DNA from: Bolinopsis microptera
Lineage: Eukaryota; Ctenophora; Tentaculata; Lobata; Bolinopsidae
Direction of reading: 5' to 3'
Length of the DNA: 64,000 bases
Assembly: GCF_026151205.1 (NCBI RefSeq)
Contig: NC_087079.1
Coordinates: 3,801,230 to 3,865,229 of the forward strand
Every line of letters starts with the position of its first letter. Positions within the stretch are counted from its first letter, which is position 1. This document shows positions 58,923-64,000 of the stretch, one piece after another. The notes beneath the pieces were generated by a model, which saw only the letters and a list, made by a program, of their open reading frames with translations, searched no databases and had not been told where the DNA came from. Made by a program: the position numbers and the translations under genes.

Positions 58923-60549
58923 ACGTATCCTACAATTTCATACCTCAAACCCCAGAAGACGAGCTATGAGGTCTCTTAAGTTCGTTTGTTTATGTAAATT
59001 TTATGGATAATTTATTGTAATATGCTTTTATATTGTGTAAAGTTTTACGGACGATATGACCCCAGGGAGACTCCCAACCCACCGCTTCGGCGGGTAGTTG
59101 ATAAACATTTCACAAGCAAGAGCCACTTTGGTATATTTGCTGTGAGGTGTCTCAGCTACATGGTTTGGGGGTCCCCCTTTTTTTGTAAAAAAACTTTCCT
59201 ATATATATGTTTAAAACAATTAAACGTATTTTCATGAATGCATTTTGTCAGCAAGTATGAATTTCAGCAGTGTAACGTATTTAAAACTTGTGAGTAAATG
59301 TTAGCGGGGCAGTCGTCATGTCATTTTTAAAGTTTTGAAATAGTCTACGAGGAGAGAAGGAGGAGTTTTTTTAAAACAATCGGAGGTCACATCTTGACAC
59401 AAGTTTTTTATGTCACATTATTTTTGGACAAAACCACTTTTAACGACTTTTTCTATGATGGCTATATAAAACCACTTAGTTTTGCTTGAGTATCGATGAT
59501 ATACTTTTTACTCATATCTTTCTTGACTCCAATCAGTGGAATTTGGTGGAAAAGTTCAACTAGTATAGTACTTCCGGGAGCTGGTTGGAGTAGTGGAGAT
59601 TAAAGCTGATTACAGCTGATTAAAAGGTACGACTCTTTTCAGTTACACAAATTTTCGGACCAGCGACATATCTATTAAATCTATTATCTATGTATTTTCA
59701 AACACTGATTTGGATAAAAAAACTGTCTGGATCAGGCGACATGACCATTCAAGGAAAATGGTCTAGAATTTCTCGTTATGGTTAGAATTTAAGCATATGC
59801 TTTAGCTCGCTTTTCTTGGACAGTGCCCGGCTATTGCCCAAATAAGAGGGCAATATTTCCAGGACTACTACCCCTCCGTCAATGACATATTTGACTACTA
59901 ACACATCTCCAATATTGTCAATTTCGCAAACCGCACCAAATGCTTAATTGTCAAGAAAACAACAATTTCAAGGGAAAAAAAGTCAATTTCGATTTTTTTC
60001 TTGAATTGTGCCAGAGGAGCTGGACCAGACGGGTGTGACATAGAGACTACTCACACGTTGTCTTAGCTCATCTTTTCCACACTCAGCTGGCACTTAAGGG
60101 GGCCTGGGCAGGGTCTTCATCAAAATTCTCTCGAAATTGACTAATCAGCTGCTTTTGGTCCTACGGAAAAATATTCAGTTAAACAAAAATTCAGTTAAAC
60201 AAAAATTCAATTTTATGCCATTTATTACAGAGTAAACAAGTTTACAATAAATCAATTTGATATTTAAAGGAATCCTAATTCAATGTGTAGTATGGTTGTC
60301 ACTCTTTAAATAGATTAGATATAGGTTGACGGGGCAAAGGAGTGTTCGTGCTGTTCGCTATTGCTCACACCAAACGGCAACCTAGTAAAATTTTTGTATG
60401 GACACCGGTCTCCATCACGATACAAAATTAGGATTGAAGAATTTATTGTATAACTTTTAGTGCAGTGGAGGAAGCGGTGTGGTGCATTAATAGAGTGACA
60501 GCCTACTGATTTAGAGTTGTTTTTACGTGACCTAAATTTTTGGACCTAA
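58923..60549. other. Intergenic, dispersed repeat fragments
   Basis: No gene seen. 60120-60175 (ttctctcgaaattga, gcttttggtcctacggaaaaa) resembles 31700-31790 inside the TIR element, so part of this stretch is a related repeat. cagttaaacaaaaattcagttaaacaa at 60175-60205 is a short tandem duplication. Confidence 0.45.
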
Positions 60550-63138
60550 AGGCTTTACTATGGCAACTTTAAAATTGGTTCTTTTAATCATTTATTAAAT
60601 ATCACTTATGTTGGAGAAACAACTCAACCACTTCATAAAAGAGTCAATGGCCACAGAAATTGTGTCAAAGCCAAATCATCCACATTTTTATATGAACATT
60701 TTAATATTCCTGGTCACGTCTTCTCAGATGCTTCCATACAGATTGTAGATTATGTTGATTCTGACATGTCCACCGATGTCAAAAATGATTTACTTCTCCT
60801 GGAGGATTACTGGATAGAGAAGCTTGGGACAGCATTCCCTCTTGGTCTTAATGACAAGAAGAAAGGAACGGGCAACATCTCCCAAGATCGGGTTATGAAT
60901 TATTTTAGTGGACAGATTGCTCGATACAAACGTGGCAGAGGGAATGGAAAGAAGAAAGTTCAGCCTAAGAAGTCTCTGGATACCATAGAGTCTGATATTA
61001 ACAGGCTGAAAGATAACATCTCTTCAGAACATTCCATATACAAAACATTAAAATGTTATAGCTTATCAGATTTAGACACTCTCTACTCTTTGAGTCAAAA
61101 TAATTCAGGATTGATTTACAACGTATGTTCCTCTTTCTGTTCAACATTTTCCCCCAAATACCATCAGAACAAATCTGAATCCAGTAATAGAGAATTTATA
61201 ATTGTTCCATTTAATTGCAAATTCATTGATAATCTTAACCTAAAATCTATTTTCTCTGACACTTCAGTCATTGATTTGCTTCCCATTTTGATTCAGTCTT
61301 TTACACCATTACAGATTTATTATGAGTATAATGATCCTATAAGTCTTTCTATTTGTAACTATGCTTCATTCTTAAAGAAACTTTCTATTTCTGATATTAA
61401 ATCTATTTTAGGTAGTCCATGCGATTGTCACTCCTCCCCTTTCAATTATCCTCCTCATGGACATGTAGTTACTGGTAATTTAGATATTGTTGATAATGTT
61501 GAACTTAGGGAAGTACTTTCCTACGGTTGTAAATACAGAATTCCCACATTTAAATCTCCAGATGAGATATATATGACCAGTTACCGAAGCTGTCGATAAA
61601 TTTATAAAATCAAAAAGTAGAAAATACTGTCAAAAAGAAGTAAAGTTCAGCGATTGGAAGGAAAAAGTGTTATCAATAGTTTCCAATCGTATTGAATATT
61701 ACAAGAAAAACTTTCCTGAAACATTTGAAATAAAAGAAAACACACTGGAAAAAGATGATGTTAAAAGAAGTCTTAAATTGCTGAAAAGTAAATACATTAT
61801 TTGTAGTATCGACAAAGCTTCTGGTAATATTTCATTTATTTGTAAAACGTTTTATGTAAAAACTCTTGTCAATGAAATGGGTTTTGATCCTAATACTCTA
61901 GAATGTATAGGTAATGATACATATAAACCCTGTAGCGAAGACGAGACTCATTATGTCAATAAAATATCTGAGAGTCTAAAGGAGAGATTTAATGTACAAG
62001 TTGAAGATAAAAACTTGCGACTAGCACGCATCTTCTGGAACCCTAAGCTTCATAAGAACCCTTACAAGGCGAGGTTCATTGCAGGTGCCCGTTTTTGCGT
62101 TACGAAACAACTTAACGTCCAAGTTAACTGTTGTCTGAAACTTTTGAGGAAATACTTCAAGAAATACTGCGAGGCAATCTACAACAACAGCGGTATAAAC
62201 ATGTTTTGGAGCATAGATTCCTCAAGTGAATTCCTTGAAGCTATCAAAAATAGCGATGTTTATAATATACAAGTATATGATTTTACTACTCTTTATACCA
62301 GATTAGACTTGATTGAAGTAGAGAATATGATTAATGAAGTTGTTGATTTAATATTTTCAGACCGTAATAGATATATTTGTATTTCTAAAAGAGACAGTAA
62401 TACATGTTTCTTTTCCAATAAAACCTATGATTCTCATGCCTGCTTTAGTCAAGATGACCTAAAAGAGGCTGTTAAATTTATTATTTATAACACTTATATT
62501 ATGTCGTCTTCGGTGGGATTGTATTCATACAAACCAAGGGTATTCCTATGGGTGGAAATTCAAGTTCCCCTATAGCTGATCTCACTGTTGGCAAAAAGGA
62601 ATTTAATTATATGAAACGTTTACTTCAGGAAAAGAAAATGGGATTAGCAAAGATATTATCCAATAATAAACGATATGTTGACGATTTATCTATTATTAAC
62701 TACCTTTACTTTCATAAATTGATTAAAGATATTTATCCTAATTCATTGGAGATGGAGCGAGCTGGTTCCAATAATAAAATCATTAACTACCTTGATTTAA
62801 ATATTAATATTTCCACAGAAGGACTAGAAATATCAGTGTATAACAAAACTGATGATTTTAATTTTCATGTTGTATCCCTTACATTTCCTCACAGTAACAT
62901 CCCAACCGAGGTTGGCTACAACGTTTTTTCAAGTCAAGTTCTTAGATATGGTAATGTTTGCACTAGATTGGATATCTTTACCTCCCATCTTCACAAAATA
63001 TTCAAAATTCTAATTGATAGAGGATATAGCCGTGATAGACTGATTAAAGGCATTAAACGTTGTCTGAGGAAATATGATAACGTTTTCAGGAAGTTCGGTA
63101 TTCTAGATGACCGTAACATTATTAAAGAACTCCCCTGA
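60550..63138 (+). pseudogene. Penelope-like element with N-terminal GIY-YIG endonuclease, frameshifted
   Basis: Three reading frames make one element. Segment 1 (60550-61599) has TYVGETTQPLHKRVNGHR (60604-60657), the second half of a GIY-YIG nuclease, then a CDC...GHVVTGNLDIVDN block. Segment 2 (~61580-62575) has LHKNPYKARFIAG and DFTTLYTRLDL. Segment 3 (~62505-63138) has MGGNSSSPIADL and RYVDDLSI, the RT active site, ending with RGYSRDRLIKGI. One frameshift lies near 61575 and another near 62505. The nuclease precedes the RT, the reverse of classical Penelope elements and as in the Naiad type. The GIY half is missing, so the copy is 5'-truncated. It cannot make an intact protein. Confidence 0.85.
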
Positions 63139-64000
63139 TATGATATCTTTTGATTTATTGAAACACGGGTACTAACTCTGCTAAACTGAACAAATTCTGA
63201 AACTTAGGTGAATAAGTGTACAACGTGCTAAACCGAAGTTTAGACTGACCAGTGAAAATGGGCGAGCGTACCAAGTGTCATTTTAATTAGAAGTTTTAGT
63301 CAGTGATTTATTATTGAAGCTTGTAATTACAATATCTAATGCTCCTATGAATACTTTAATTAATTGTTTGTCCCGTTATTCTTTTTCCTTCCTCTTTTCC
63401 TTGTCATCCCCTTTAGTTTTAAGATTCTTGCTATAAATGGCTACAGCTAACACTATTAATGCTAAGTACCAAACAACAAGTGGGAGGTGGATCGTTGGTA
63501 CCATTAAATCGATTTAACACCGCAATTCCAGTCGCAAGCCTGGGACCACTACTAGCATAGTCACAACATCTACAAAGCTGCCATATAGCCTGACTGACAA
63601 TTTTCTCGACTGACTGACAATGTTTCTTCTTTTTCCCCATTTAGAATACAAAGATTAGTACATTTTAGCTTATGATTAATATTATATTTTTACCTATAGT
63701 TTACCTAGATTAAAAAATATATAAATCTGGAATCTGTTCACACTGTGAACCAGTCCTATAAAAAAAACCTCTTAAATCAAATATTTAAAACGTCTCAATA
63801 ATGGAAATAGTCATACAATTAAGAAATTTACCAAATTCTTAATATCTACCTTAAGAGAAAAATACCTACCTAAGTCAATGTCTACCTGTAATACACTAAA
63901 TATTAGGTTAAATAAATAGGTGGTGGAGTCAGCACACATTTACCAAAATCAAAAACTTTTTAATAGGAGGAACCTGTGGGCCGAGAAGTGAGAACACTGG
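63139..64000. other. Downstream of the Penelope-like element
   Basis: Element 3' sequence of unknown extent, then AT-rich DNA. The only candidate is a small ORF at 63376-63504 (see separate entry). Confidence 0.4.
63376..63504 (-). CDS. Possible 42-aa single-pass membrane micropeptide
   Basis: A minus-strand ORF starting MVPTIHLPLVVWYLALIVL. The hydrophobic segment of about 17-20 residues is followed by a Lys/Glu-rich tail (KTKGDDKEKRKEKE). The shape is that of small membrane proteins, but I recognise no family, and an overlapping ORF in another frame (63431-63640) is open too. It could be chance in a purine-rich strand. Confidence 0.25.
   Translation of the reverse strand: MVPTIHLPLVVWYLALIVLAVAIYSKNLKTKGDDKEKRKEKE

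Overview
The window is AT-rich animal nuclear DNA. The conserved genes are split by GT-AG introns, and the rest is dominated by non-LTR retrotransposons, a Penelope-like element, hAT-type MITEs and lineage-specific duplications. Gene content (DM9 proteins, an orphan class A GPCR, C2H2 paralogues, a Gal3ST-type sulfotransferase, TRAPPC6, SRRD, ADCK5, NUDT2, UMP-CMP kinases) fits an early-branching invertebrate, possibly a hydrozoan-like cnidarian. The phylum cannot be fixed from the sequence alone. No rRNA, convincing tRNA or CRISPR was seen. Several conserved genes have exons too short to appear as long ORFs; I rebuilt them from splice sites and reading phase.

Layout. 1-3.05 kb: GC-rich repeats with foldback structure. 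3.05-14.44 kb: a tandem pair of C2H2 zinc-finger genes. The right copy (13047-14222) is intact. The left copy is shattered by a plus-strand LINE (3112-7291), a minus-strand LINE (7765-11996) and a small insertion (12421-12748). 14.9-16.0 kb: TRAPPC6 in five exons. 16.9-18.65 kb: a UMP-CMP kinase. 18.95-19.94 kb: a GPCR on the minus strand. 20.5-21.7 kb: a small secreted acidic protein. 22.9-24.0 kb: a second UMP-CMP kinase with a leader. 25.50-25.59 kb: a long hairpin resembling a pre-miRNA. 26.5-29.5 kb: coding-like fragments, including an LDLa-like piece.

29.5-45.04 kb: a segmental duplication. Each copy carries, all on the minus strand, a DM9 gene, a myristoylated membrane protein with two LRAT/NlpC-like repeats, and an SRRD gene. 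Copy A also carries a 2.6-kb element with 40-bp inverted termini. Between the copies lies the 3' end of a POGLUT-type ER glucosyltransferase. Intron 1 of SRRD is an 11-bp minisatellite in which every unit looks like a 3' splice site (about 26 units in copy A, about 8 in copy B).

45.4-53.1 kb, all minus strand: a Gal3ST-like sulfotransferase, ADCK5, an unidentified 188-aa multi-pass membrane protein and NUDT2. 54-59 kb: three hAT-like MITEs in all (one of them inside an intron at 50.6 kb), each with an exact 8-bp target duplication, and a pair of ~805-bp direct repeats. 60.55-63.14 kb: a frameshifted Penelope-like element with its GIY-YIG domain before the RT (Naiad-like arrangement).

The most unusual signals are the splice-acceptor minisatellite, the duplicated LRAT-like family in which the putative catalytic His and Cys are partitioned between repeats, the permuted Penelope-like element, the insertion history of the zinc-finger copy, and the pre-miRNA-like hairpin.
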